DNA of 64,000 nucleotides. Source: G963678445 sp963678445. GTDB lineage: Bacteria; Hydrogenedentota; Hydrogenedentia; Hydrogenedentales; G963678445. Positions 17,484 through 26,247 of the stretch are shown in pieces. Under the pieces are notes generated by a model. That model saw nothing but the letters and a program-made list of their open reading frames with translations, ran no database searches and was not told where the DNA came from. How positions within the stretch are numbered: the stretch's first letter is position 1; the number at the start of each line of letters is the position of its first letter. Location of the stretch: contig OY782877.1 in assembly GCA_963678445.1 (NCBI GenBank), positions 3,968,001 through 4,032,000 of the forward strand. The letters are read 5' to 3'. The translations under genes and the position numbers were made by a program.

Positions 17484-18470
17484 GTGGTAACCCGGGTAGA
17501 AGAAGTGCGACGTAGAGTGGAGCAACATGCACATTTTGTACAGCGGCTACGTCATGAAATTGCGCAGGTGGTTGTAGGACAGCAATATATGCTGGATAGG
17601 CTGTTGGTGGGGCTGTTGGCGAATGGCCATGTGTTGATTGAAGGGGTGCCGGGGTTGGCGAAGACGACGGCGGTGAATGCGTTGGCTCAGTCGATGGCGT
17701 GTTCGTTTCAGCGGATTCAGTTTACGCCGGATTTGTTGCCAGCGGATTTGATAGGCACGTTGGTGTATAACCCGAAGTCGGGGGATTTTTCGACGAAGAA
17801 GGGGCCGATTTTCGGGAACATTATTTTGGCGGATGAGATTAATCGGGCACCGGCGAAGGTGCAAAGCGCGTTGTTGGAGGCGATGCAGGAGCGTCAGGTG
17901 ACGATCGGGGAGTCAACGTATCGGCTAGAGGAACCGTTTATGGTATTAGCGACACAAAATCCGATTGAGCAGGAGGGGACGTATCCGTTGCCGGAGGCGC
18001 AGATGGATCGTTTTATGTTGAAGTTGCGCATTACGTATCCGTCGCGTGCGGAGGAGCGGGAGATTATGGATCGGGTAGATGTGTTGCATGCGCGTACCGT
18101 GTCGCCGGTGGTGTCGCGGGAGGAGATTGTGGCGGCGCGTGAGGTGGTAAATCAGATTTATGTGGATGACAAGGCTAAGGAATATATTGTGGATATTGTG
18201 CACGCGACGCGTCATCCGGAGGCGTTTGGCTTGCAGATGGGGCATTTGATTGAATATGGCGCTTCGCCGCGTGCGACGATTTATCTGCAGCAGGCAGCGC
18301 GTGCGTTGGCGTTTTTGCAGGGAGAGGGAAATGTCTTCCCGAATGATGTAAAGCAAGTGGCGATGGATATCTTGCGTCACCGTGTGAAGGAGACGTATGA
18401 GGCGGAGGCGGAGAATACGCGTAGCGAGGATATTATTCGCCGAATTTTGGAAACGGTGCCGGTACCTTAG
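17484..18470 (+). CDS. moxR: MoxR-family AAA+ ATPase
   Basis: 328 residues. Walker A GVPGLAKT (54-61), Walker B IILADEIN (113-120), sensor segment ATQNPIEQEGTYPLPEAQMDRF (split around residue 160) and the lid helices at the C-terminus. MoxR ATPases act as chaperones for partner proteins with vWA domains, which are encoded directly downstream. Starts with GTG 17484 after GGAGGATAG. The stop codon TAG is also the first three bases of a dispersed repeat copy. It is separated from the rest of the Bat operon by that repeat and a GxxExxY gene. Confidence 0.95.
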   Translation: MVTRVEEVRRRVEQHAHFVQRLRHEIAQVVVGQQYMLDRLLVGLLANGHVLIEGVPGLAKTTAVNALAQSMACSFQRIQFTPDLLPADLIGTLVYNPKSGDFSTKKGPIFGNIILADEINRAPAKVQSALLEAMQERQVTIGESTYRLEEPFMVLATQNPIEQEGTYPLPEAQMDRFMLKLRITYPSRAEEREIMDRVDVLHARTVSPVVSREEIVAAREVVNQIYVDDKAKEYIVDIVHATRHPEAFGLQMGHLIEYGASPRATIYLQQAARALAFLQGEGNVFPNDVKQVAMDILRHRVKETYEAEAENTRSEDIIRRILETVPVP

Positions 18471-18570
18471 TGGCTGACATCTGAAGAGATGTTCTGAAAA
18501 GCGAAAATTTTGTTTCGGTCAGGGATGGTAAGGACCATACCTATTGCTTGCGGTCGCTGGACCGCTTTAG
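18468..18570 (+). repeat. Dispersed structured repeat, copy B
   Basis: Begins at the moxR stop TAG and ends CTTTAG. The left hairpin is ACATCT/AGATGT. The right part has outer pair CGGTC/GACCG, inner AGGACC/GGTCGCT, and an alternative tight hairpin GCGGTC-GCTG-GACCGC. Almost identical to copy E in its right half. Confidence 0.8.
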
Positions 18571-18612
18571 GGTATATCGGCGGACGCTTATGAAAGCGAT
18601 GGAGTTGTAATC

Positions 18613-19032
18613 ATGAATGAGCAACGAACTGTGTTGGATATGAAAAAATTGATGGATGCAGTGCAGGATGCAGCCTGCCAGGTACGTGCGGATTTGGGGG
18701 CGGGGTGTGCGAAGGGGGAGTATGAGGCGCGTTTTGAGCGGGAACTGAAGCAGCGTGAATTGGCGTATCACCATCAGGTCTGGGTGCCCGAGTCGTATAA
18801 GGGGATGGTGTTGAACAGTGGGTATAGCCTGGATTATGTGGTGGAGGAATCGATTGTGGTGGAGTTGTTGGTGGCGGATGAGATTACGCCGATGCATGAG
18901 GAGCGGTTGTTGAATTATTTGCGCCTGAGTGGGTGTCGTATGGGCCTGTTGGTAAATTATAACGAGCGGGCGTTTCGTCGTCGTGGGATTCGTAAACTTA
19001 TGTACAGTGTTGCGCCGTTGGCGCAGGTCTAA
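18613..19032 (+). CDS. GxxExxY-family protein inserted in the Bat operon
   Basis: 139 residues. Matches the GxxExxY family (short alpha/beta proteins of uncertain function, possibly nuclease-like fold) in its whole layout: an N-terminal helix, GCAKGEYEARFERELKQREL (split near 30-50; the usual Gly-Glu-Tyr signature is altered, with Lys at the Glu position), then YKGMVLNSGYSLDYVVEESIVVELL, then an LLNYLRLSGCRMGLLVNYN ending. Such genes are not part of known Bat operons. It lies between moxR and the DUF58 gene, immediately after a dispersed repeat copy, which suggests insertion. The next gene starts 11 bases after its stop. Confidence 0.8.
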   Translation: MNEQRTVLDMKKLMDAVQDAACQVRADLGAGCAKGEYEARFERELKQRELAYHHQVWVPESYKGMVLNSGYSLDYVVEESIVVELLVADEITPMHEERLLNYLRLSGCRMGLLVNYNERAFRRRGIRKLMYSVAPLAQV

Positions 19033-19043
19033 GAGGCGAGGGT

Positions 19044-19922
19044 ATGATTCCAGCCGAGGTGATGCAGCATATCCGTCGGATTCAAATTCGGACCGATCGT
19101 GTGGTAAACGATATTCTGGCGGGGCAGTATCATAGTGTGTTTAAGGGGCAGGGGATGGAGTTTCGCGAGGTGCGGGAGTATGTTCCGGGAGATGATGTGC
19201 GTTCGATTGATTGGAATGTGACGGCGCGTACGGGGGCGCCGCATGTGAAGTTGATGGCGGAGGAGCGTGAATTGACGGTGTTGTTGCTGGTGGATGCGAG
19301 TGCATCGGGGCGTTTTGGTAGTGTGAATCGTTTTAAGAATGAGTTGGCGGCGGAGATGTGTGCGGTGCTGGCGTTTTCGGCGATTAAAAATAATGACAAG
19401 GTGGGGTTGTTGATTTTCACGGATCGGGTGGAATTGTTTGTGCCGCCGAAGAAGGGACGTAGGCATGTGTTGCGGGTGATTCGGGAAGTGCTTCTTTTTC
19501 AACCGCAAGGGAAGGGGACGGATATTGCCCAGGCGTTACATTATTTAAACAATGTGCAGCGACGGCGAGCGGTGGTTTTTGTCGTCTCTGATTTTATGGA
19601 TGAGGGCTATGAGGCGGCGTTGTGTATGGCGAAGCGTCGTCATGATCTTATTGCGGTGACGGTGACCGATCCGCGTGAGGAGCGGTTGCCGGTGGTGGGA
19701 CGGGTAGCGGTGCGGGATGCAGAAACAGGGCGGGAGTGTGTGGTGAATACGGGGGACCCGAGGGTGCGTATGGCGTATGAGCAGGAAGCGCAGGCGCGGG
19801 TGGTGCGTCGGAATAGAATTTTCCAGCGTAGCCGGGTGGATGCGTTGCATGTGCGTACGGATACGTCTTATGTGGATGTGTTATATCGTTTTTTTCGTAT
19901 GCGTGAGCGGCGGGCAGGTTAA
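19044..19922 (+). CDS. DUF58 (vWA-like) protein of the MoxR/Bat operon
   Basis: 292 residues, predicted cytoplasmic. Contains the DUF58 signature VREYVPGDDVRSIDWNVTARTG (about 47-68), then a vWA-like domain with LLLVDASASGRFG (a partial metal site, DxSxS) and VVFVVSDFMD. The protein normally pairs with MoxR ATPases. GAGG precedes ATG 19044. The codons are strongly G-ending. A second DUF58 protein of a different subtype, with TM helices, occurs at 44568. Confidence 0.92.
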   Translation: MIPAEVMQHIRRIQIRTDRVVNDILAGQYHSVFKGQGMEFREVREYVPGDDVRSIDWNVTARTGAPHVKLMAEERELTVLLLVDASASGRFGSVNRFKNELAAEMCAVLAFSAIKNNDKVGLLIFTDRVELFVPPKKGRRHVLRVIREVLLFQPQGKGTDIAQALHYLNNVQRRRAVVFVVSDFMDEGYEAALCMAKRRHDLIAVTVTDPREERLPVVGRVAVRDAETGRECVVNTGDPRVRMAYEQEAQARVVRRNRIFQRSRVDALHVRTDTSYVDVLYRFFRMRERRAG

Positions 19923-19947
19923 AGTATTGAGAAAGCGAAGTGTACGT

Positions 19948-20895
19948 ATGACGTGGCGCCTGATTATGGTTGTGATGCTTGTGGCGCTGGTCGGTTGGGC
20001 CGATCAGGAGGTGGAGGTGCGTGTGGAGCTTGCACCGCAGGTAATTCCATATCATCGTACGGCGATGTATCGGGTGATTGTGGAGGCTCCGGAGAAAACA
20101 GCGGTAACGATACCCGTGTGGGAGTCTGCGTTGCCGGAACTGGAGGTGAGCACGCTTCCTGTGGAACGCGTATCCTTGTCGGGGGGGCGTCAACGCCTGA
20201 TTCAGGTTTATATGCTGGACCCGGTGAAGGTGGGGAAGTACGAAATTCCCCCTCAGAGGGTGCAATGGGGTGAGAACCAGTATCTGGAAACCAAGGCGGT
20301 TTCGCTAGAGGTGCGGGAGCTATTGCCAGAGGAAGTAGCGAAGGTGGCCCAGTTTGCGCCACTGGTTGGTCCGAACGTGGTAAGTCCGAAGGGTATATTC
20401 GTGTGGTTTTGGTGGGTCGGGGGAATCCTTGCGGGATTGTTCGTGCTGTTTGCCATAGTGCGCTGGTGGAGGCGAGGTCGGGGCGGGGAAACCGATGCGC
20501 TAGTGGTGGAGTTGCCGTGGGAGGCGGCACGTCGTCGTTTATCTGTGTTAACGAAAAAAGGCCTTGCCGAGGGTGGGCAGTATGAGCGCTATTATGTAGA
20601 GCTTTCTTCTATTTTACGCGCGTATATTGAGGCGCGTTTTTTGTTTCAGATTCAGGTGGAGACCACGCCGGAGTTTTTGGCGGAGGTGGTGGATAGCGCC
20701 TTGCTCAATGAGACGCAAAAGCGTTTTTTGTCTGAGTTCTTGCGGCATTGTGATCGGGTAAAGTTTGCTCAACATGAACCGTCTCTTTCCGATATGCAAC
20801 GTGCGATGCGTGCGGTATCGTGGTTTGTGGAGGAAACGGTGTCTACCTCGAATTCGGAAAGCGAAGTGGAGTCGGTGGAGGAGGAAAAGCAATGA
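19948..20895 (+). CDS. Bat-operon membrane protein (DUF4381-like)
   Basis: 315 residues from ATG 19948; the longer open frame upstream overlaps the DUF58 gene and is rejected because a signal peptide (MTWRLIMVVMLVALVGWA) begins here. A periplasmic beta domain (20-150, with AVTIPVWESALPELEV) precedes a TM helix (about 152-172, GIFVWFWWVGGILAGLF), then a basic stretch and a helical cytoplasmic domain (190-300) with the YERYYVELSSILRAYIE motif typical of this class. ATGA overlap with the following vWA gene. Function inferred only from the operon. Confidence 0.75.
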   Translation: MTWRLIMVVMLVALVGWADQEVEVRVELAPQVIPYHRTAMYRVIVEAPEKTAVTIPVWESALPELEVSTLPVERVSLSGGRQRLIQVYMLDPVKVGKYEIPPQRVQWGENQYLETKAVSLEVRELLPEEVAKVAQFAPLVGPNVVSPKGIFVWFWWVGGILAGLFVLFAIVRWWRRGRGGETDALVVELPWEAARRRLSVLTKKGLAEGGQYERYYVELSSILRAYIEARFLFQIQVETTPEFLAEVVDSALLNETQKRFLSEFLRHCDRVKFAQHEPSLSDMQRAMRAVSWFVEETVSTSNSESEVESVEEEKQ

Positions 20896-21917
20896 GTTTG
20901 TGGTTTGACAGGTTGATGTTTCCCCAAGCACTGTGGCTGGTATTGCCCGCTTTGCTTTTGTTGGTGGGAGAGTGCTTTGCGCGTGCGCCAGGGGCGTTGA
21001 CCGTGTCGACCGGCGGCACGTTGTTTCACCTGCGTCAGAACCGTCGTTGGTGGGGGGCAGTGGTGCCACCGTTACTGCGTTTTGCGGGATTGCTGCTTTT
21101 GATTATAGCGCTGGCGGGTCCGATGAATGGGTTTCAGGTGCGTAAGGATCGGGCGAATGTGATCGACATTATGCTGTGCGTGGATGTGTCGGGCAGCATG
21201 AAGCAACGGGATTTCTTCGCGGATGGTGAGTATAGGGATCGTTTGTATGTAACGAAGGCTGCGGTGCAGGATTTTATTGAGGGGCGTCTTAGCACGGATG
21301 CAGAACGTTACGGGGTGGATCGTCTCGGCCTGATTACATATGCGGGGCTTGCCTGGACGCAATGTCCGCTGACGTTGGATTATGCGGTGCTGGAGGAGCG
21401 ATTGGCGGATACGGAAATCAATACGGAGCGGCGTAAGGATGGCACGGCGATTGGTTCGGCGATTGGCTTGGCGGTGCGTCGGTTGACGCAAAGTGAAGCG
21501 AAGTCGAAAGTGATTATTTTGCTCACGGATGGCCTGAATAATCGGGGTGAGTTGGACCCGATTTCGGCAGCGCGCGTCTCGGCACAGTATGGTATCCGGA
21601 TTTATACGATTGGCGTGGGGATGACTAAGGAGATGGTGCAACGTTTGGTCGGGATGATGCGTCGTGGGGCGCATTCGATCGATGAGGAGATGTTGAAACG
21701 GATAGCGCAGGAAACGAAAGGTGGGTATTATTCGGTGACGGATACAGCGTCGTTGCAAGAGGCGTATGCTGAGATCAATCGTCTGGAGGCGACGGAGATT
21801 GATGTGGGGGATTATTATGAGTATGCGCTTGCCTTTGCGTCTTATGTGTGGGGCGGCATTCTTCTCTTGCTAGCATCGATATTCAGTCGTCGCATTTGGT
21901 GGGAGGTTATCCCATGA
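20892..21917 (+). CDS. BatA-like vWA membrane protein
   Basis: 341 residues from ATG 20892 (ATGA overlap). Two N-terminal TM helices (about 10-30 and 58-78) precede a periplasmic vWA domain with a complete metal site: DVSGS (Asp98, Ser100, Ser102), KDGTAIGSAIG and LLTDGLNN. A C-terminal TM helix (about 315-335) closes it, the standard BatA topology. Together with BatB it is thought to act in envelope stress resistance with MoxR. Confidence 0.92.
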   Translation: MSLWFDRLMFPQALWLVLPALLLLVGECFARAPGALTVSTGGTLFHLRQNRRWWGAVVPPLLRFAGLLLLIIALAGPMNGFQVRKDRANVIDIMLCVDVSGSMKQRDFFADGEYRDRLYVTKAAVQDFIEGRLSTDAERYGVDRLGLITYAGLAWTQCPLTLDYAVLEERLADTEINTERRKDGTAIGSAIGLAVRRLTQSEAKSKVIILLTDGLNNRGELDPISAARVSAQYGIRIYTIGVGMTKEMVQRLVGMMRRGAHSIDEEMLKRIAQETKGGYYSVTDTASLQEAYAEINRLEATEIDVGDYYEYALAFASYVWGGILLLLASIFSRRIWWEVIP

Positions 21918-22999
21918 AAAGCGATTTTCAATTTATTTTTCCGATGTCGCAATTGCCGTGGTGGTTGCTTTTGGCAGGTGTTTGTATAGCTGCGCTGGTC
22001 GTTGCGTTGCGTTGGCTGGAGCGTCGACGGATGCAGCGCGTAGAGTCCTTTGCATCGTCTTTGTTGGCTACACGTTTGCTGGCATGCTATGACGTGAAGG
22101 TGCGTCGTCCTTTGTTTTGGCTCCCTGTAGCTGGATGCATGCTATTAGCATTGGCCTTGGCCCAACCCCATTGGGGACGATCCTGGCGCGAGGTGACACG
22201 TTCAAGTCGCGATATCCTGGTGCTTTTGGATACCTCGGAAAGTATGAATGCAACGCGTCCGTTGCCTAATCGTTTGCACCGTGCGCGTCAGAAAATTGAA
22301 GCGATTATGACGCATTGTTCGGGGGATCGCTTTGGCCTGGTCGCGTTTTCAGGTGATGCCGAGGTGCAATGTCCATTGACCTTGGATCATGGTTATTTTC
22401 GTACGATTCTAAAGGTGGTTAATACGGATATACTGAGCCGGGAAGGTACTGATATTGCTCGGGCGTTGGAAGAGGCCGCGTCGGTTTTTAAAGAAAACGA
22501 GGAACGAAGAGATGAAATAGAGCGGGCTTCGCATATTGTCTTGCTATTGTCTGATGGTGAGACGGTGGATGAGGGCGCTTTGGAACAAGCACGCAGATTG
22601 AGCGCCTCTGCGGGGGTGTATGTGATGGGCATTGGTGATGCGCAAGGTGCGCTCACGCCGTTTCCTGCATGGATGCGAATGCATATGTCCTCTTTGCCAC
22701 AGCAAATGGAACATTTTTCGCATCTAGATGAAGAAGGCTTGTCGGCATTAGCATTGGCGGGGGGCGGTATGTATGTGCGTAGCCGGGCGGATAATTCGGA
22801 TGTGGAGCGACTTTGTGAGGCCTTGGATGGCGTGCAGGGCCAAGTCGTTTCAGAATCATTGCGGCTGCGCCTGGTAAATCGATATCGCTGGCCGTTGTTT
22901 TTTGCCTTGCTTTGTTTTTGGGCAGAAGGCGCATGGCGGGTGCTCATGCCTTGGCTGCGTTGGTATCGGATGCGCAAGGCGGGGAGGACGGCGGTATGA
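21914..22999 (+). CDS. BatB-like vWA membrane protein
   Basis: 361 residues from ATG 21914 (ATGA overlap with the stop of BatA-like). Two TM helices (15-33, 68-84) then a vWA domain with LLDTSESMN (Asp106, Ser108, Ser110), SREGTDIARA and LLSDGETVDE, then a C-terminal TM helix (about 325-345). It is a paralogue of the preceding gene. It keeps the metal-site residues, so both vWA proteins are probably functional. Confidence 0.9.
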   Translation: MKSDFQFIFPMSQLPWWLLLAGVCIAALVVALRWLERRRMQRVESFASSLLATRLLACYDVKVRRPLFWLPVAGCMLLALALAQPHWGRSWREVTRSSRDILVLLDTSESMNATRPLPNRLHRARQKIEAIMTHCSGDRFGLVAFSGDAEVQCPLTLDHGYFRTILKVVNTDILSREGTDIARALEEAASVFKENEERRDEIERASHIVLLLSDGETVDEGALEQARRLSASAGVYVMGIGDAQGALTPFPAWMRMHMSSLPQQMEHFSHLDEEGLSALALAGGGMYVRSRADNSDVERLCEALDGVQGQVVSESLRLRLVNRYRWPLFFALLCFWAEGAWRVLMPWLRWYRMRKAGRTAV

Positions 23000-23715
23000 G
23001 TAAGGTGCCTTTACAAATAGTCTCGTTTTTTCTTTTCCTCCTTTGTTTTGGCCAGAGCAGTACTGCTCTGGCAGCGACGTTTGCGTCGCGATATGAACAG
23101 GCAACGGAACAGTTGGAGCAGGGAGAGGTAGCGCAGGCATTGCAGGCGTATCGGGAGCTGCAGGTGGACTATCCAGAGCGTCTGGAGGTACAGTTCGGGC
23201 TGGGATGCGCTCTTTATGCGCAGGCTTTGTCACAACAGGGGGAGGATGCGTTGGCGGGATTGCGCACCTCAGCGGCTGTTTTTGAACGGGTAGCGAGCGA
23301 TGCGGAGGAGCCGTTGCGCCGACATGCAGCCTTTAATCATGCCAACAGTGTAGCGCAATGGGCAAAACAGCTGGCACCGACCCCAGAGAAGGGACAGTAT
23401 GAGTCGAAGCGCTACAACGCTGGCGTGGCGGCTTTGCGAGAAGCTGTGTCGAACTATGAAGAACTCTTGCAGTCCTATCCGGACGACAGCGCTGTGCAAC
23501 AAAACCTGGATCATGTCCGGTATATGCTGAAACGTCTGTTACAGCACCCTCCAGAAGCCGAGCAAGAGGAGTCTACCCCACCGCAATCTCCCCCTGAGCA
23601 GCAAAAAGCGGAAGGAGTGTTTACCTTGGTCGGTACGGATCTGCCGGAAATGGAGGTCGTGGTAGAGGGAATGTTTGCTGTGTTGCGTGAGCAGACGGAG
23701 GAGGCGGTGCAATGA
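22996..23715 (+). CDS. BatC-like secreted TPR protein
   Basis: 239 residues from ATG 22996 (ATGA overlap). A signal peptide (to about residue 27, STALAA) is followed by two or three TPR units (32-180; YEQATEQLEQGEVAQALQAY), a Pro/Glu/Gln-rich linker (190-208) and a short C-terminal helix. BatC-type TPR proteins sit between the vWA proteins and BatD in known operons, the same position as here. Confidence 0.82.
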   Translation: MSKVPLQIVSFFLFLLCFGQSSTALAATFASRYEQATEQLEQGEVAQALQAYRELQVDYPERLEVQFGLGCALYAQALSQQGEDALAGLRTSAAVFERVASDAEEPLRRHAAFNHANSVAQWAKQLAPTPEKGQYESKRYNAGVAALREAVSNYEELLQSYPDDSAVQQNLDHVRYMLKRLLQHPPEAEQEESTPPQSPPEQQKAEGVFTLVGTDLPEMEVVVEGMFAVLREQTEEAVQ

Positions 23716-24422
23716 GATTCATCGGATGCATGCTATTGCTTTTTTATGGCGCTGTAGCGTCGGGACAGGAAGGCGAGAAGGCGGTCCCGAACCCCCTGCA
23801 CCTGGAGGTGTGGCTCTTACAGCCGGGGGAGATGAAGGGGGAAGGGACAGCGCTGCCAGACTGCTATGTGCCGCTGCAGCAAGCCTTTTCCCTGGATAAC
23901 TATGGATTGCGGACCCGGTATGAAATGCTTTTGCAGGAGCGGGAAGTGGCGGAGGTGGGCTTGCCTGCGTCGTGTCGGTTTGTCATGCAGCGATTGGGAC
24001 AGGGAAAGCAGGGTGAATGGCTGGTGGATGCACGGGTGAAGAAGGATGCGGCGGATCTGATTCGTTCGGAAGTCCGTTTGTTTCCCAATACCCCCATGGG
24101 ATATCGTGGGCTTCCGTTTTCTGACACAGAGTCGGGCATACTCCTGTTTTGTCTGCTGCCAGATGCGACAGAAGAGAACGGGGGAGAGGCCCCGGATGAA
24201 TCGAAGCCTGAAGCGGGGGAGGAGGAAAATCAGGAGGATAGAGCGGAGCAGGAGAAGAAGGATTCCCAGAACGAGGAAGCACAGCCGACAGAGATGCAGA
24301 TGGATTCGGAAGAATTACAGAATGTTGAGGCGTTGCTGGAGTCGCTGGAGGAGTTGGATAAACGGGAACAGGAGCAGCTGAACCGCCGTGAGCATGTGGA
24401 TATGGTGGAGCAATGGTGGTGA
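23712..24422 (+). CDS. Secreted protein of unknown function in Bat operon
   Basis: 236 residues, signal peptide 1-18 (cleavage near VASG). A compact domain (25-150) of mixed beta character, with a pair of cysteines (near 49 and 85), is followed by a strongly acidic, Glu/Gln-rich tail (155-236), predicted disordered with a terminal helix. The start overlaps the BatC-like stop (ATGA at 23712). No family recognised; the position suggests an accessory periplasmic subunit specific to this lineage. Confidence 0.65.
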   Translation: MRFIGCMLLLFYGAVASGQEGEKAVPNPLHLEVWLLQPGEMKGEGTALPDCYVPLQQAFSLDNYGLRTRYEMLLQEREVAEVGLPASCRFVMQRLGQGKQGEWLVDARVKKDAADLIRSEVRLFPNTPMGYRGLPFSDTESGILLFCLLPDATEENGGEAPDESKPEAGEEENQEDRAEQEKKDSQNEEAQPTEMQMDSEELQNVEALLESLEELDKREQEQLNRREHVDMVEQWW

Positions 24423-24453
24423 GCAAGAGCGGTATAATGTGGAACGTGGAACT

Positions 24454-26247
24454 ATGATACGAGCCTTGGTATACATAGTGGTTGTAGGACTTGTTACTTT
24501 TTGTCTGGGAGGATGGGCAGTGTCCCCGCAGGTAGTAGTGACGGTGGAACCGCAGCAGGTGGAGTTAGGGGAGGAGTTTCAGTTGCAGGTACGGGTCGAG
24601 GCGGAGGCGAAACGGATTGCCGAACCTGTGATTCCACATGCGGATGGCATTCGCTTTGATCGGCAGGCGAGATACCGGCATTCGCGACGTGTGTTAAATC
24701 AGCGTGTAGAGGAACGCTCGTATCCGGCATGGGCAATGCGCGAGGGGCTGCTGACCATCCCGCGTGTGTCAGTGCGCATTGACGGACGTAACTATCTTTC
24801 CGAAGAGGTGACGGTACGGGTAGTGCGTTCACGAAATAAAAACAGAATTCCTTCGTCGAATCAGAATGATAACAAACTGCGACCCGTTCAACCAACAACG
24901 CAGTTGTCGGTTGAGAACATTGTGATGATCGAAAGCAAGGTAGATAAACCGCAGGTCTATCAAGGCGAATCAATGGAATTGATATTGCGTTTGCTTACCC
25001 TGGATTATGGCGGTGTTGAAGTATATTACCGCGGGGGAAGGACCATCCCCTTACCTTCCCTTGAGGGCTTTTATACAGGCGAAATTTCGGATTCGGAGAC
25101 GCTGGAGGAGCGGGGCGGCTGGAAGTATCGGGTGCGGGAATTCCGGGTGCCGATGTATCCGACTGGTTCGGGAAAATTTACCATTGGCGCATGGGCCTGG
25201 GAAGGTGATGTGCGCTGGGAGTCTCCCCAAGGTCGTAGACGAATGTATCGGAATCTTCTTACGGAGCCTGTGCCGGTTCTGGTAAAGGCGCTGCCTGAGC
25301 GTCCGGATGGCTTTAGTGGTGCGGTAGGACGTTTTACGATGGCTGCACAGCTTTCGGAGCAGGAGATTGTGCAAGGAGTGCCGGTGCAGTTGTTGGTGCG
25401 GGTGACCGGATGGGGCAATCCCGACGCTGTTTCCGCACCCGTGTTGCCGGAAATCTCATGGGGACAGGTAGGGGAACCCAGAGCGGAGACGCGTAGGGTA
25501 GAGAAGTCAGACTGGAACCATATAGAAAAACGTTTTGTATATGACATTACGCCGTACGAAGCAGGAATGTTGGAGATTCCCAAGATTACGTTTTGTTATT
25601 TTGCACCGGCATTCAAGGGATATCGAAGCGAAAAAGCGGGCCCGTTTGCATTGCGGGTGCGTTCCGCAGAGGAAAGCAACGCGATGGTGGTGGTAGGCGG
25701 GGTAACCTCGAATATCACGTCAACTCAGGTAGAGATGGTAGGCGAGGACTTACACCCTATTTTTCGTAAGATAGCCCATTTGAACCGTCGCCCTGTCTTT
25801 GGGGTAGGTTATGCGTGGGCAATGCTGTTACCGCCCGTTCTTTTTACCGTCTTTTGGCTATGGACGCGACGTCAGTGGCGTTTAAAAACGAACCCCGCGT
25901 ATGCACGGCGAAATCGCGCCTATACCAAGGTGCGTAAATCGTTTTCTTCGATTATGGCGAGAGGGGATGCAGGCGAGGCCTTATATCGTGCTTTGGTGAC
26001 CTATATAGCCGACCGCGTGCATATGCCTTCAGCAGGGTTGACCTCGGCGGATGTAAAATCGCTCCTCGATGAAGCCGCTGCGCCTCCTGCTATGAAGGAG
26101 GCGCTGGTGCGTGTTTTGCGCGCTTGTGAACGTGCCCGATATAGTGGCGGCGCGTTGCAAAAGGAAGAAGTAGCGGCATTGCTGGAGGCGGCGCAAGATT
26201 GTGTACAACGCCTGGAATCAGAATGGGGATGGAGGAAGGAGGAATGA
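24454..26247 (+). CDS. batD: BatD-like membrane protein
   Basis: 597 residues from ATG 24454 (signal peptide MIRALVYIVVVGLVTFCLGGWA; the upstream in-frame ATG would overlap the previous gene). Repeated periplasmic beta domains: the first has the VEPQQVELGEEFQLQVRVE pattern characteristic of BatD oxygen-tolerance proteins (27-45). A TM helix (about 447-470, ending LWTRRQWR) and a cytoplasmic helical domain with EALYRALVTYIADRV follow. ATGA overlap with the BatE-like gene. Confidence 0.9.
   Translation: MIRALVYIVVVGLVTFCLGGWAVSPQVVVTVEPQQVELGEEFQLQVRVEAEAKRIAEPVIPHADGIRFDRQARYRHSRRVLNQRVEERSYPAWAMREGLLTIPRVSVRIDGRNYLSEEVTVRVVRSRNKNRIPSSNQNDNKLRPVQPTTQLSVENIVMIESKVDKPQVYQGESMELILRLLTLDYGGVEVYYRGGRTIPLPSLEGFYTGEISDSETLEERGGWKYRVREFRVPMYPTGSGKFTIGAWAWEGDVRWESPQGRRRMYRNLLTEPVPVLVKALPERPDGFSGAVGRFTMAAQLSEQEIVQGVPVQLLVRVTGWGNPDAVSAPVLPEISWGQVGEPRAETRRVEKSDWNHIEKRFVYDITPYEAGMLEIPKITFCYFAPAFKGYRSEKAGPFALRVRSAEESNAMVVVGGVTSNITSTQVEMVGEDLHPIFRKIAHLNRRPVFGVGYAWAMLLPPVLFTVFWLWTRRQWRLKTNPAYARRNRAYTKVRKSFSSIMARGDAGEALYRALVTYIADRVHMPSAGLTSADVKSLLDEAAAPPAMKEALVRVLRACERARYSGGALQKEEVAALLEAAQDCVQRLESEWGWRKEE

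Noticed and set aside
19648..20530. Minus-strand ORFs opposite the DUF58 and DUF4381-like genes
   Set aside because: His/Pro/Arg-rich shadows from G-ending codons on the plus strand.
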